Origin: Phallusia mammillata
Taxonomy: Eukaryota > Chordata > Ascidiacea > Phlebobranchia > Ascidiidae
Assembly (NCBI GenBank): GCA_003260075.1
Contig: QLIY01000053.1
Coordinates: 134,600-198,599, forward strand
Reading direction: 5' to 3'
Length of the DNA: 64,000 nucleotides
The first letter of the stretch is position 1, and each line of letters begins with the position of its first letter. Shown in pieces: positions 33,562 through 48,700 of the stretch. Position numbers and translations under genes: made by a program. A model generated the notes under the pieces. It saw only the letters and a program-made list of their open reading frames with translations, did no database searches and was not told where the DNA came from.

Positions 33562-36500
33562 CTAAGGGGTAGCTCGGACCGTTCGTGCACGTGGCAGCCG
33601 AGTGACCCTGCTGGGTTAGGAAAAATTGCGCGGTAATGCACGAGGCCCTGCCACTGATTAATCGTAGCGGATGTGCCCGAAATAATGCTGATGGAAATAG
33701 CTTCCTCGAAAAGGTGCGATGCAGGCTTTACTGACTGATGCCACGCTTCAGCATTCTCAAGGGATGAAAGCCCTTAAATGACTAAATTGGGGCGTGGAAT
33801 GGGCGTGAATGATTTTTTTGGATCTGGAAGCGTTGTTGAACTGTGCAGGACCATTTAACTTTTTTCGGCATTTTATATCAAACACTTTTACATCAAACAT
33901 AAGTTTACCAAACATGAAATTGGCATGCGTTCTGGTTAAATGTTGACGACCAACTTTAGGACGAACAACAGCAATACCTTTGCGGTATGCTTTACAAGTT
34001 TGGGCGTATTATATCCCGCTATTTTGGCAGTTTATTATTGTTACCACTACATTAACAGATATTCATGTTAAAATGGTAATAAGTTACCAAAACACATTCA
34101 GCGAAAAATGATTTTCAATAATTGCAAGTAAAGTTTGTAAGACGGTAAAAAAACACGTCTGGCTTCAAGAGCTTTTTTCATGTTGCTCCTAATATGAACG
34201 TACTAACCAATTAGAGTATCCCTTTCTCTGCCTACCACAGCAAGTTGGCAACTAATTGTAGGGATTACGCAACTAGCAATGACGTCTCAACGCGTGTCCC
34301 CTTGAGCATAGAGTTGTTGCAACAATGAAAATATTTACACTTAAAATGTTCTAATTTGTCTTTTCGCTAACACCACCCATGTGTATTATATCATCGATTT
34401 TTATGCTGGAACCAGGATTTGAACGAGCTACGAGCAATCACCCATGACCGTTTTGATTTGAATTTAAAAAATAAAAGGCCCACTGCCTTAAAACTTTTTT
34501 TAATGTATCGTACATTATTTATTTGCAATACTCGTTGGAATGCATATACGCAAACTGTTTGTGCCATATTATGACTCTTCTGTAGGTGAAATACTTTTCG
34601 ACGTTAAAATCAACTTGGCAAGGCGTAAACGCGAAGAAAAGTTGATCGCAAAAAACTTTCAACCATTGCAGTTGCAATGTGTATTCAGAAAACTCGGAAC
34701 TTTTTAAAGCACTGCTTACATCTCACCCTATATGGACTGTTGTGCGCTCAAACCCATTGGTGACCCACGATTTCTGAAAACTGAGGCAGCAATTGCAAAT
34801 ATATCAGCTTACACAGTATTAAATTCCAATTCCGGGAATTTGAAAAGTTTAATATTGCAAAAACCACCTTGCAATTTTGCAATATTCTCACAACAATGCA
34901 CAAAAATATTTCGGTACTTACCTAAACGCATTACTCGTTTTCTAGTATTAAGAACTGTGTGGAAAATTTTCTTAACTCATTTCCTGCTATTCTAGCTTTG
35001 AATAATGTTTCACTTTACGGAGGTTTGCCTCACAACATCCTGACACTTACTTCCTTGAGTTATGACAGATTTCACGATTTTCGCTACCTGGATTAGACTT
35101 GGTAAGTTCCCTTTCTGTTTTCTTTGTGTTTGGAAACTCTTGCCCTTCTCTTTTTTTCGCCGAGTTGTCAAAACCGTATTCGGTGTCCTGCAGGGTTACC
35201 ATGTAGTTCCTTCAAATTTCTTAGTAGTAACTTACCCAGTAAAGCGTACCCCAAAACATTGTGAAATGGGATTTGCTGACTAAGGCTATACATTTCAATA
35301 ATTCTGTGCTAAACAAGTTGGAAAGTATTTTAAAGACAAGTCAGATTAAACCTTGTTTAAATTTACTTTTCGTATATTGCTTACCGTTAACACTAGTAAA
35401 TTGCAATTTTGTGTACCCTCTACGATAGGTTGCATTAAACACACGAATTTTTACACCCTCTAACATACTATATTTTCTGCGAAATATCATATTCAACGCA
35501 ATGTTATCTTTTAAACGGTCTCTTTTGTAGCTCGCGGCCAGACATTATCACGTCACATGCGGTACAAACATCAAACGCGTCGCATTACAACGTTTGAGAA
35601 CACTAGTTCACCACAAGCAATATCAAAATAAATCGAGCACAAAAAACAGTCCCTTAAACCTTGATAAAAAACACTGCAATATCTCATAACAGTTCATCTT
35701 TCCTGTATTTAAATTGGTAACAAAGAAGCGACAAAACTGAGACTTTACTAATGCGTACCGCACCTGAAAAACACGGTCGCTTGTGTGACAACCCACTAAT
35801 CACCTGTTTGAGAGGAAATGCTTGTTTTGTGGTTACGTATGGGGCACTACAATGCAATAGGATTATATTTAGTACACTGTACAGCACTGAAATTGCGGTT
35901 ATTTTTATGAATGGACATCGTGTTTTCAAGGTGTTGGTCAACGTGTCGCAGTGAAAATTTAAATATAATACATGGGAGAAAACCTGCGATAAACGAGATT
36001 ATCTGATTATAAATTATTATATATATTTTTTGGCTGAAATGCTGAATGTCTTGGTACAACCGATTGCAATTTGACCGTTTCGACAAGAATAGGTGTAAGA
36101 AAATAGCCATTGTGGAATATATTTTACAAATAAACATGGGCTTGTTTTTACGCTACCGTTTTAACCATTTCTAGACCGTATTTGTGTTAGCTAGTATTGC
36201 CTTTTGCGAATCTTTATTATAGCCGATTATGGTTGGGTATTAATAAGTTTAAACAGCACCAAAATTTTCCCACGGAAATAACTTATAGCGAAAGTTTAAT
36301 ACAAGACATTATTTTCATTAAAGTACTCCCTAATTCTTCGACAACTTGTGTGTGCAAAATGCTTTACACTTTAGTATTGTTCACAGATAATATATTCATG
36401 TCTACATCAAAACTTTTAGTTGCGACCACCAAATAAACTCCTATCAGCGTTTTGCAAGCTCAAAACGTGATATGGCTGTGGTAGTTACAATCTATGCGTC

Positions 36501-39500
36501 ATGTATGTGTTTTTCCTGGACCCAATGTCGTAACCTTTGGTCAATTAATGCTAAGTAAAAACAATTAACTGTGCTACGTTGCTCCTACTTCCTATCATTT
36601 TCTGTTCTTGGAACTCGTAAGGTTATATCCAGCAATTTCAAGAACTCTGCACGTGTGATTAATCGCAAGCTAATGATGCTTTATGAATGGAAAATAATAT
36701 CAACTGGAAAAGCTAACCGGAAGTTACAAAGAAGTGGACGGTTCGGAGAAAGTGTCAATGTGTGTGTTTGCAAAGCATTACCTATTTTTTGTACTACGTT
36801 TCGGTTAAATTTATCTTTTTAAGGTTGGCGCAACAACAACATGGTTGCTAGCGCTGTTTTCACTTTTAGGCTTGTCATAATGTTGAAATACTTCATTCAT
36901 TGACCAGGTTTTTGTTGTTGATTAGTTCGTTTGCCTTTTGGGGGGAGAGGGGCGCTCTCCTAACACCGGACATGTAAAATTCGATACCAATGACTTTGTT
37001 ATACTTGTGATACATTAAGTTAAATTTTTCCATAGTAATCTCTGCCATCCTGCAGCAACCAAACTCACACTGTAACGAGAATGGAAAGGTGAAGGTCATT
37101 GGTTGGTGCTGTGCTATTAGTAAAACCCGGGAGGTGCGAAATAAACACCGGAAACGACATCATGTACTCTTTTAGCGTTACGCGTTGACTAAATGACACG
37201 CTGCAGTTACGTATGATTTGGTCGGGGTCAATTGTCTGTCTTTCCTGTTTGTTTTTTCTATGTCCGAAAGGCCTTAATGGTCAGATCGGTTTGTAGGCCT
37301 ACCTGTTCACATGCAGAAGAATTATTTAAATATATAGTTTTCCTTAAACAGGTAAAACAAAAATATATTTTGTACGCCACCTATAGCCTACAATTTTACG
37401 TGTTTAAACTTTTATATGCGCCTGAACCCGATTTAAAACGCAGCTCGAATTAGGTTCGAAACACGCTGAAATTGCGGCACAAAAAAACGAAAAGTGTAAA
37501 TTCAGGACCTGATAAGGGCGCCTAATAATTATCCAAAGTGTTTTAAGTACATGATATTCTCGTTGTACGTAGGCTATATGTAGAAGCTTCTTATTTTATA
37601 TGATCTCCGGCCCCTGGATTTCTACAACGGATCGTATACATCAGCGTGGTTGGCAAACATAACATGTCATGGTGGCATTTAAATACCACACGACAGGGAA
37701 GTATAGGATTTCAACTGAAAGGGTGGTTGGCGCCAAGGGAATCATGTGAAAAGTGTGAAACGGTGCCTACATCACCATGTATTTTTAATGCAGAGAAACG
37801 TAATGGCTGTGTTAAAGCAGAACATGTGTATGTTAGCAACTTAACTAAGATTAACACGTACTACATTTATTGTTTGCAAACAACACACCGCGATTGTGGA
37901 TAGGCCTACGATGTGCAATGAATTAAGTGCTATGGTAATAACCTTAGTTAAAGTTTCTCATATAAAATGCATTTTTGTAGTAGACAATGCTCTACAAAGA
38001 AAAATATCGTGCTATTGTGACACTATACACGCCGAAAACATCGCTCACAAATTTTTGCGAATGTTTCCTTTTTCAATTTCCAATCCCAAAGTAGCCCATG
38101 TTTGGGCCACTCAGCATGTTAGCAAAGTTGATAGCTTGCCAATACACAACAGTGAAGTCATTACTTCACGCTGAAGGCTCGCGCTGCAACAGCTGGCACC
38201 CGACGTTCTATTTTCAACCTCGCGCTCTGCTTATGACGTCATTCTTCGCGCGCTTTACTTCTGCAAGGGCGCAAAGTGGCATAACGGTCAAAATAAAAAC
38301 GCAGAAAAAGAAGTTTAAGTTTACAATGACCTTGATTTGAAGGGTTTTCGTCGTGACAAAGAAAAATCAGTGAAAAAATTGGATTCTCCGTCAGCTGTGC
38401 TGTGATTGAGGTGTCGCATATGACACTTATGCCTTCAAGAGGGCCTGGTTTGTATCGGAGTGATCACTGATGCTTGATTATCGCGGTTGAGCGCGCCGGC
38501 GCTGCCAGTTGATAATGGTACTCTGGAATTTGCTTGGCAATCTAAAGGCAAGTTGCAGGCATTGATTAAAACGTCCAGATACACAGCCTAGGTTGTTGAG
38601 ATTTATAGTGTTTAAAAAGGCAGGGTTTTTGTATGGATCTTACGGACGTGTGTAAATAAAAGCTATTGCAAATTATGTACAATAATACCTAGCCTATGTT
38701 TACAATACAATATGTTCTATAACTTACATATGTTTGTAATGTCGCGTATTCAAATAATTTCTAAGTTACTTCTTACTTGAGAAAGATAGCATGGTTATTT
38801 TATAAAGATATCTAAATCGTCTTAAAAGTTTTCGCGTGGAAAGCTTGTCAGGTCGTAAAAAATAATCTTAAACTGTAATTAAAAAGTTTACCCGACGAAA
38901 TACTTTAAATATAAACCTTATGCATTCATCTGGCACTTACAAGAAACTACAATATCCATACATGGCTGATTGTGAAAAAAAGAGATAGTTCAACATGGCG
39001 TTCAAGGTAGGCCAAACGATGTGTCAAGTTCAAAACAGAGTTGTTACGTAATCAGCACAGCTGCAAGGTCCGGGCGCAGCTTATCACGTCACCACCTCCA
39101 TTACGTAGCTGTCAATCATCGCCAGGGTTAATTTGTGACATGTGTAAGTCAATGAGATAAGTTGTTCTTCGGCAGTACATTAAGTTTAGTTACTTCAGCA
39201 GTGTTTCGTAAACCCGTTTCTGAGGATAAAATTTAAAGTGCTGGAAGAGTGGACCTAAAGTATGGAAATACAAGTTATGATTTTATTAGCCTTTTACATT
39301 TATTTATTTCATTTTGTAGTTGAATTGTTGCAATTGTTTCACTTCGGATAAACTGCAGATTTATAGTAACGCCAACTTTTGGACAAGTTTGGTGAGGGTT
39401 GCTTTACCTTTGAAAGCAGTGTATAATTTAAGCTCAATAAAACGGCAATTTATTCTTAAAAAAACGATCACAATGCGTTTTAGAAGAAAATTAAGTTCTT

Positions 39501-39729
39501 TTGTTTGAGAGGAATAGCTGTTGTAACTAATATTCCACAACGTTCTAGGAAATGTTGCTGGTAAAGTGGAGTTTAAAATCAAAACTTGACATTATCGTAT
39601 GGTCAATAACTTTGCCAACACTGCAAAACGTATATTGTGTAATTTTTTTTATTTGTAGGCAGTTAAATTAGCAATTCGTTTAGGTAATCGTCGTTTGCAG
39701 TATTGTTTCAACTATATTTTTGCTACATC

Positions 39730-42700
39730 ATGCCTGTAAGACTGCCCGGTGACGATTCGCGTCGCTATAGAAACGACGATGACGAGTACGACTTCAGTTA
39801 TTCGACGCGATCCAACACGTCACGTGACTTTTCTCGCCAGCGTCGGTAAGTTTGAATTTAAGCGAAAATTGGTTGTAGTTGAGATTTCAACTCATAATCC
39901 GGTGTTTTTAAACTTGTACGAGCCGTTGATAAACCTATCTTCTTTCGGCTCATTGGGCTAACTGGTGATTGTTAGTATTGTAACGCAGGGGATGGCAACC
40001 TTTTTTTAACGCGGACCGTTTTTGAAACTAAAATTTTATCGCAGCCCGACCTACAAAACACAAACAATAATTAGCAATTAAATCGCCTAAATTAGTTCAT
40101 CATCCCCGGGATACATGGGAAAAATGTTTTAAAGCAATAAACCTGAAAAAGTATACGGCCCGGTAACGAACTCCTCGCGGACTGGCGGTTTCCGACCACT
40201 GTTGTAAAGGACCGTTAGTGCAGGTTTGTAGCAACAAAACGGTGCGTAATAGTCATTATTTCTGTTTACAGATTTGGTAGTGACGATTACGACAAAGTAA
40301 TGTCACAAGTAAGCAGTCCACTTCGCGTCAATCAACTTGATCCGGTTCCAAGTCGAAAGCTGTCTCCATACGGGGTTAGTAAAAACTTTTTTGTAATACT
40401 CGTGATGACCAGCATACCGTATTTACTCGATTTATAAGCCGCCCTCGATTGTAAGCCGCATGTCGAGGTGTTAAAAAAATAATGAAGGCCGTACGCTGGA
40501 ATTTTTGATACTATAGTTTCTTAATTTCTGTTGTTATACGGTATGACTATTTGCTCATATCTGTTAGTTACGTTGATAACTGTGCCCAGCAGAACGTACA
40601 ATCTGTAGATGCATACAAGTTTTGAACCCCAAATAATTTAAAATGTTGGAGTGTAGAAATTATATCCGTATAAAAATAAAATATAAGCCGCCCTCGATTA
40701 TAAGCAGCACAAACGGTAGCTAAAATACAATATAAGCCGCGGCTTACAATCGAGTAAATACGGTATTACATGCAGGCTACCGCAATCAAAGTTTCTGCTT
40801 TCAAAAATTCATAAAGTATGTTTTTGATACAGAATAGTTCTTCGAACGGCGACTCTCCTTTACCTGATGAGAAACCTTCAATTTACAGGTATTTATTTGA
40901 AGGTTTTAAAATGTCTGTTGCATCGGGTATGTGTTAAATACAGAAAAATGTCTTTTGAATTATTTTCTGCCAAAATGTAGCACAAGTTTAAATGCTTTCC
41001 ATACTTTCTGTAATAATCATTCAACTGCCTTTTCTTTTAATATATCATTATGTATTATTTTTTTTATATACTATTCTTTACTTTGACCTATGTTAACCTT
41101 TAGACACCGTGACCTCAGTACACCGGTACGTCATGCTTTGACTTATCTTGACGACATCGACACCGAAGAAGATTATGGATTGCCGTTGCCACCGCGACCG
41201 ACGCGTTCACGACGTAACTATGACGTAGGTTACGGATCGCGCCCGTTGCCTCAACACAAGTCGATTAACTGGGACGAGGCTTTCGCACCTATGGCGTCAT
41301 CATCTCGCAAGGTGACGCGGGGGGGGGGCAAGGTGACGCCACGTCGGTATGATGACGTCAGCTCCCCGGTGGATGATGATTGGTGCCCTGCGAGACACGA
41401 TAAAAAGCGTGAGCAGGTCACAGATTATACAATGCCAGTTTCAAAGAGGTAAGCGATTTGGCACTGTGTATTGTCCGAGTTTGGTGCTTAGGGTTTTCAA
41501 GGCAAAAATATTAATTTAAGGCAACCACAAGATGGCGTGGCTGAGGAGGAAGAAGCGATACGCGAAGCCGCAACTTACATTGCCAAAAGGAAGCAGTTTG
41601 CATTGGAGGATGACGATGAGCTTCAACAACTAAAGCACCAGAAATACCAGTAAGTCTGAGAAAAACTGCATCAAAAACATAACACGATCATAGCACTGCG
41701 TTGTAACATTAGCTTCGACAGGACTGTATGTGCTAACCATAAGAATACATTTTTGTGAAGATAGTTAGAATTCATCCGTTATTGTGTAAATCACAATTAG
41801 TGCTATCCTCATGTAGTGCAACACATTGCTTACCTCTTTATCAATACTTGTGTTCAAGAATTAACTGCTCTTCAACTGTGGTTTATTATTAGATATCGAA
41901 CTCGGGGTGATGCTGTTTTGGAGGATTTGCCGTACGTCCCAAGATCACGCGATGACTTGCATCATGCGCCAATGTTTATCATGAAGCTTCGCAGTCATGT
42001 GATTTGGGAGAAGGTAGATAACATATTTTTACGTGGATTATGTTTTCAAATATATTTAAGGCGCTTGACAAATAAATGTTAAAAGTTTTATTACAACCAT
42101 CATAGTTGATAAAACTATTTTTCTGTGATTTTTTGTCTTTTGTAGATGTACGTGAAATTCACCTGTACGATAAGGGGATCTCCCCCACCTAAGGTAACGT
42201 GGTATCACGACATGATCCCGATTGAACCGATGTTAATGGAACCTGGTAAAGTGAGGATCTCTAACCAGTACGGCGTCTATACTCTGGAGATTTTCAAGTA
42301 GGCAGTTGATTACCAATTCCCGATTAAATAATGGCAAGATAAAATCGATTTAAAGAGTAGTACTTCTATTGTAATTACATGACGGAATAAAATCTCAAAC
42401 TACGTGAAACATTAAATTTTACATATATTTCATGTTTTGGAATTTAACACTATATTTTTAGTCTCACAAAAAGAGATTAAAAATATTTGTCATATTAATC
42501 TTATTAAATTTGAAAAGCTTGTGTTTAAACAACAATGTTTTCAATGTGCCAAATGTAACGAAAAAAATTGTAGTTGTGTCTCAAATGCCTCAAAAAACTT
42601 TGATCTAAAAATTCAGATCATTTAAGGAAAGGATAAAAAGTTAAAATTGAGTGTAACCACGTTCACTGAGAAAAACTTTCTTTTTAACGTAACATTTGCT

Positions 42701-45700
42701 CAGGGCTTCGTTGGAGGACTCAGGCACTTACAGAATATCCGCTCAGAACCACAAGGGGGAGATCTCGAGCTACGCGACACTCATGGTGCGTCGCTATGAC
42801 GACGGCAAGGTCGGTTACTATGACATCAAGTCGGGATACAACATGAAAAAGCCGAGCGATTACCCGGACGTGGAAAAGTTGAACGTACCTGGTAAGCTAA
42901 ATGTAGTTACATAAACTTTCATTTTTAGTTGTGTCTGTTGTAAAAAAAATATGTATTTGAAATCCAAATACATTTTTCGCCGTTGCATGCTTCGTTCACC
43001 GAAATCACAAAGGCATGATTTGAGAGTTAAAAAATGCTCTCTCCTATGCTGTTCAATTCTTCATTTCTTGCCCAGAACCAAGAAAACACAGCGAATGTTC
43101 GTTGCATTATAGAGATTTAATGGTGTGATAAAACTTTTATACAGTGTAAATTCCTTTCAGGCGTTACAAAACATGATTAAAAAGTTTATGTATTGCGCTA
43201 GAGACAATGTATGTGGTGAGGCTAACTATTCACAAAGCTTGAACTTTCCAGATTACAATTTGGGACGGTTAGACCGTTTTTTAAGTTTAGGAAGTTTGTA
43301 AATCATCTTGTTAGCTTTGAGTTTTTCAGTTGCAAATTGCATTAGCACAAATACTTCATTGCCTGCTAAACATAGACAATATACTAGGTGCAGAACAAAA
43401 GAGCACAGAAAGTGTAGGACATTTTTTACGAGCATAGACGTAGTTACCAATGAAAGACAGTATCGTTTCGGTTTATAATGAGTTATAATATAACAGTGAA
43501 TAGGTTAGTTTTCAGAAATACTCACAACTTAGGTCTCAGATAAATCTCTGCTGGGCTTCTCATTGTCATCTCATCATTCCCATGTCATTCTATCATCATG
43601 CCTGAGATTTCAATCATATTGTTGGTGAGTCGCATCTTATTACTTAGTTTTTGTAAAATATAGGAACTACTGTTAATTACCACTATGTTATCCAATAAAA
43701 AAACGACTGTATTACCACAGTATTGATGTTAATTTTGTTTTGTTCACTTTATTTTTGTAATCGTTTGTAGTAAATAAACTAAGAATAAATATGTTATAGA
43801 CGCAACTGAAAACGGAGATAGGTATAAACAAGACCTCGAAATCAAAGAAACAAATGCTGATGTTTCGCAAACGTCGTCAAAAGTGGTGACGTTTGACCTC
43901 AACAAGCCCGAGTTAAACGAAACACAAGCTGACGCAACACACACGTCATCAGCGCAAGCTGTGACGTACAAGGGCGCAAGTGCCGAAGTAGCGCAGGGAA
44001 AATTTGAAAGCGTCATTGAGTTTCGAATACCAGCAAAAAACGAAGCACAAAGTTACACAATGGTGAAAGAAAATGTAATCAACCCGATTCAATCGATTCG
44101 CAACCAATCAGAGGACGAGAAAGACGACCACGTGACAAGCAAGAAAGGGCGAAATTTTGACAAGGAAAAGATTCATGGTTTCACCGAATGCCTCTCCAGC
44201 ACCCTTGCTGACGTCACCGATAAACGTCAGAGTGCCGTCAGCGGCGGTGATGCGGCTGTTTCCGAGGAAGTTATCACAAGGGTAGAGAAACGAAGTACTG
44301 AAGATGTTAAGGACGATATGCCGTGATTGTGGTTCTACATTTTGTATGTGACTTTTTTACGAATGTTCGAGAGATGTTTGCGAAAGCCACATCAGAACGT
44401 TTTGTTCAATTTCTTGCAAATTTGTTTTTTTTTGTCTGCGTTTTGAAGATTTTATAAAGTTTGTGTACATGCGCGCACACAGGTTAAACATGCTGCAGTT
44501 TTGTTGGTGTTGTTTGCTTCAATCAAAGTTTTTGTTGCTTTACAACGAGGCTATACATCAGTTTTTCTTTCAGCCAGTTCTCGAGAAACAAAGTAATTAG
44601 CGAGATGTCCCAAATTTGTTCATATGCCTTCTCTCAAAATCTAAAACCGCAGCTTGGACATACAATATTTCCTCATAATACAGGTTATCCTCGATTTCTG
44701 AGCCGACTCTTTAACAAGAAGGTGACTGAAGGTGGCGCTGTTGTGATGACTTGTGAAGTAAGCGGGAGCCCATCACCAGATGTGTTTTGGACTCTCAACG
44801 GTTTGTTCCGATCCTCTTATTTTAATTTGTTGATAAATACAATAAAGTAATGTATGATTGACTAAGCCGATACTGTATTCGATTGTTCGAATGTCTGTTT
44901 TTACTGCCGGCGGTTGGTACGTGGTAGTTTGAAAAACAAGAATAGCAGGGACAACAGGCATACAATAATTGTGCAATCGCTCGTTCCGGTTAGATCGAGC
45001 GTTAAGTTGCAATGCTTTGGTTGGAGAACGTATGTTATAGTTTTGACCAATCCATAGAACTGCATGTGTAAAGCAATATAAAAACTAAACATAAAATTCT
45101 TAACTACGCTTCTACATCCAAGTCAGTTTTAAATACAAGCTACTTTAGTTAGTCAAATTAGTGTACATGTGAACATTTGTTATCTTAAAAGAGCGTTCTC
45201 TTTTAAATATTTAGGACGTAACCTTGACAACAAGATCAATCACGTGCAAACGGAGTTCGATGGAAAAGTTGCTTCACTTACTATTCTGAAAGCTTATACT
45301 GACGATGAAGGTGTAATATTGTGCACATTAAACTAGCTATGCTAGAAATATTCAGTAATGATGCACCGAAGTGTCGATTAGCAGAAACATTTTTGCCGAT
45401 GCCGTTTTACCGATGTCGCAGTTTAGGCCCACTTACAAGTTTTTGATACTTTGACATCAATGCCTAAACTGTGAAAATCAACCATTTAAGAATTTGCACA
45501 TCAATTATTTGTACTTAGAAAACCCGAGACATGTTGTCCACAAAATATTAGATGATTTGGTCAGCTCAAGTATTCCAAAAGTTTTTTGGAGACCCGCATT
45601 AACAACACAAGGTTCAATAAAAAAATAAATAAACCAAAAAAGATATCATATACGCTTCGGCTTATTGGCTGGATATTAGGTTCCAGCCAGAACCTGATTC

Positions 45701-48700
45701 GGTGTATCATTACTATTCATTAATATTACAGTAAAAAAGCATGGAAAAGCACACAAACACTGCTTGAAATGTATGAATAAAAATTGATATACCAAAGACA
45801 GATCAAAATCGTTTTATTAACAACAGGTGAATACGTTTGTCGTGCCTACAACTCTTGTGGTGCATCGACGTCAAGATGCTTTTTGAGCGTAGTAGGAGCG
45901 CATGCACCCCCCTCAGCACCGACCGATGTTCAGTACAGAGACGTCACCCGCAATTACGTAGTGCTGAGCTGGAAACCACCCGGATACCGCGGGCATTTTG
46001 GCGGCGCTCCGGTAGAAGGCTATTGGATTGAAAAGTAAGAGCGATTGGCTTATATTTTTCTTCCCAATGTTAAGAAAGTTTGTCATGTTTTATATTTTTT
46101 TGCAGTTTTCGACGATTGTGGGCTAAATTAGACACCGACTAAAATTTGAGTTTGACCCAAAGTGTATTGCCACGTATTTGCAATAATTTTTACCATCTTT
46201 TAGCCTACTCATTTAATATGCACTAGTAGTCCAGATCACTATCAAGTGAAAGTTTGATTATTGGAAAAAGTTCTATTTTTTACCAAACCAATGGCCAGGG
46301 TGTAGAGCCAATTTACTAAACCTTTTTCCGTTTCACAGGGCCGAGGCAGGTTCCAGTATCTGGCGAAAGGCGATAAACAAACCAGTTGCTCTTACAACAA
46401 CACCAGTATGTGACCTCACAGAAGGTAGTGCGTACTTTTTTCGAGTCCGTGCTTACAACAGGTGGGGCAAAGGTCCTTCGTCACTTCCGGTGGGGCCAGT
46501 GGCCATGCGGGACCCCGGTACGCCCCGATTGGACATTGGTGAGTTTATTTCGTCCGGCAAAATTTTTAGAGAGCTGGTGTTAATGGTCTTTGTGTTTTGT
46601 TGGCAGAACTGATGGATTTGGTTTCGCCGGAGACTGACGACTTTGTTGTTGAAGAAGAAGATGCAAGTGACGTACCAGGTGACGTCAAACTGCTTAACAC
46701 ATAAAAAATTATAACCAGAAAGACAAAAAATGATGATCGAAGTAAAATTTCAATTTAAAGTATACTACCATTTACAGTTGTTATAATGTAGGATCACTTT
46801 TTTTAAAAATGAAAAAAGTTTGCGGAAATCATTTTCAGAAAAATTGTGGAATTTAGATAAACTTGTTTTGCTGAAATAAATCGTATTTTCTCTTTGAAAT
46901 TATATTTTAGTTTAGTTGACTGTTGATGTTTAGTGGATGGAATACATTTTCTTGATTTGTATCAGTGTAATAGGTTGAAGCAAGTGTTTGTAATTTTTAT
47001 TGTTGCCATCTTTACACAAATTTATGTATGTTTTCTGTGTTTCCTTGGTAGGAATTCCAACCGGCGCTAATGCAACACTGTCACCCAGCGGTGATTGTGT
47101 TTGTGTCCAGTGGGTGGGGCCAGAGAGCAATGACGCTGACGGTTACCACATTGAGTACTGTGATGTGGACTCTGGTGAATGGCGATGCGTGACCAATGAA
47201 CCATTGCAAACCACTGACCCGTATCCAGTCATGGGGCTTCACGAAGGAAGATCTTACAGGTATGTAAAGGTCAAAAAAGGTATCAAAAAATTATAAAGCT
47301 GTTTTAATCAGGTTGGTGGTGCACCTAGAGCAATTTTGCAACTAATGTTTAAAGGACTATCATAAATTGTAGGACTAATATAAATATTTAAATCAAAATT
47401 AAATGTGTAGTATTTGTACCAGTTGTGCCCAGATATGGTCATTTTCCACGCCTTTGGTAATTCATTAACATTATATGACGGCATTGATAAAAGATTGCAT
47501 GTTTTTTAGATTTCGTGTTCTGGCTGTGAATGCAGCTGGTCCAAGCGAACCAAGTGAAGTGACGTCAGCTGTGCAGATTAACGTAACAGGTAAAAAAACA
47601 TAAATGACTCCACTTTGTTTTGAAGAGACGAGAGCAAAAAAAACAACATTATAAAATGTCATTGTCAGTGTTAGTACCAAGTACAATCCTAATGATATGC
47701 ATACTAGTAATCGTTTTTAAATGTTCGACAGCTCTTTAACCTTTGCTAAAACTTGTGTAAACTTTGTTACATAACAACCTTTGATTGTTCTTGCACATTG
47801 AGCCATGTGTCACCAATACACTTTGATGAAATTATTTGATTTCCAGGACAAGAAGCTGTTGTCGGTGCAGAACAGGATGTAGATATGCAAGAGGTTGATG
47901 ATACTTGTGGGCAAATCGCTGAGCAGAAGCCAGTGGAGCAACAAAAGCCCAAATTGAAGCACAGAGGAGCACCAACAGCACCCAGAGAGGTTGAGGCTCT
48001 CAAGGTAAGCACAAAATCTTATATTCCTGGTGCACTTTACTACAAAATTAACTGGCGTGCTTCACTATCGGCAACTTGTTTTGCGCTTAATATAACAAAC
48101 AATATATTTTAATCGAAATGTACATTTCTAATATTCTGAACAAGATGAACCGCTAAGAGTATTTTAATTTAACCCAGTTTTAGTTTCGCAACAAACCAAA
48201 ATAACTGTTTAAAACTTAGTGGCAAATTTATGACTGTATATTTCAGGATGCAAGTAGTGTAGGCTTTGAAAATGACACCGATGCTGTATAAAACTATATT
48301 GGACACTGAATACTGTAGTGTAGCCCGATATACGTTTTGGCACTATTTATTACCTATTTACCAGCTTTTATGGTTTTCATTTTACGCAGGCAACCCGTGA
48401 GTTTGTCGAGGTTGGTTGGATTCCTCCAGCGCACTCTGGTGGCGAGCAGGTGCGATATTACGTCGAGTACCTTCAGTTGGGTTCTGAGGTTTGGACAGCT
48501 GCAAACCACACACCAGTCAGGTAAAATGATAATATATTTTTAAGTAACAATAAATTCGTGAAGGGTGATCCAATGTTGTCATACGAAGAACATACGGGAA
48601 AGGGGTATACAAACAATATTAAGTGTGAATATTTTGATAAAAAGCCAATGGAAATTTTTTAAGTATTGACAGATTCTGATATAGAAGCTCTGCTCCTTCG

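Larger units (their letters stand above)
31145..39729. other. Long intergenic region without a recognised gene
   Basis: The astacin-trypsin gene and myomesin are divergent across this 8.6 kb. The open frames here are short and show no domain that I recognise. Landmarks are the G10-junction duplication near 32.2 kb, a GC-richer stretch near 33.5-33.8 kb with two TGACGTCA sites, and CAGCTG at 39058-39063, a possible muscle E-box upstream of myomesin. The pyrimidine-rich acceptor ending at 39658, 72 bp before the myomesin ATG, could start a 5' exon or accept a trans-spliced leader; the sequence does not decide. Confidence 0.5.

Noticed and set aside
33560..33790. GC-richer stretch considered as a structural RNA (RNase P, MRP, SRP, 7SK or snRNA)
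   Set aside because: None of the conserved core motifs of these RNAs was recognised in either strand.
34400..34435. On the minus strand, GTTCAAATCCTGGTTCC resembles a tRNA 3' end
   Set aside because: The T stem does not pair on its 5' side and no cloverleaf forms upstream.
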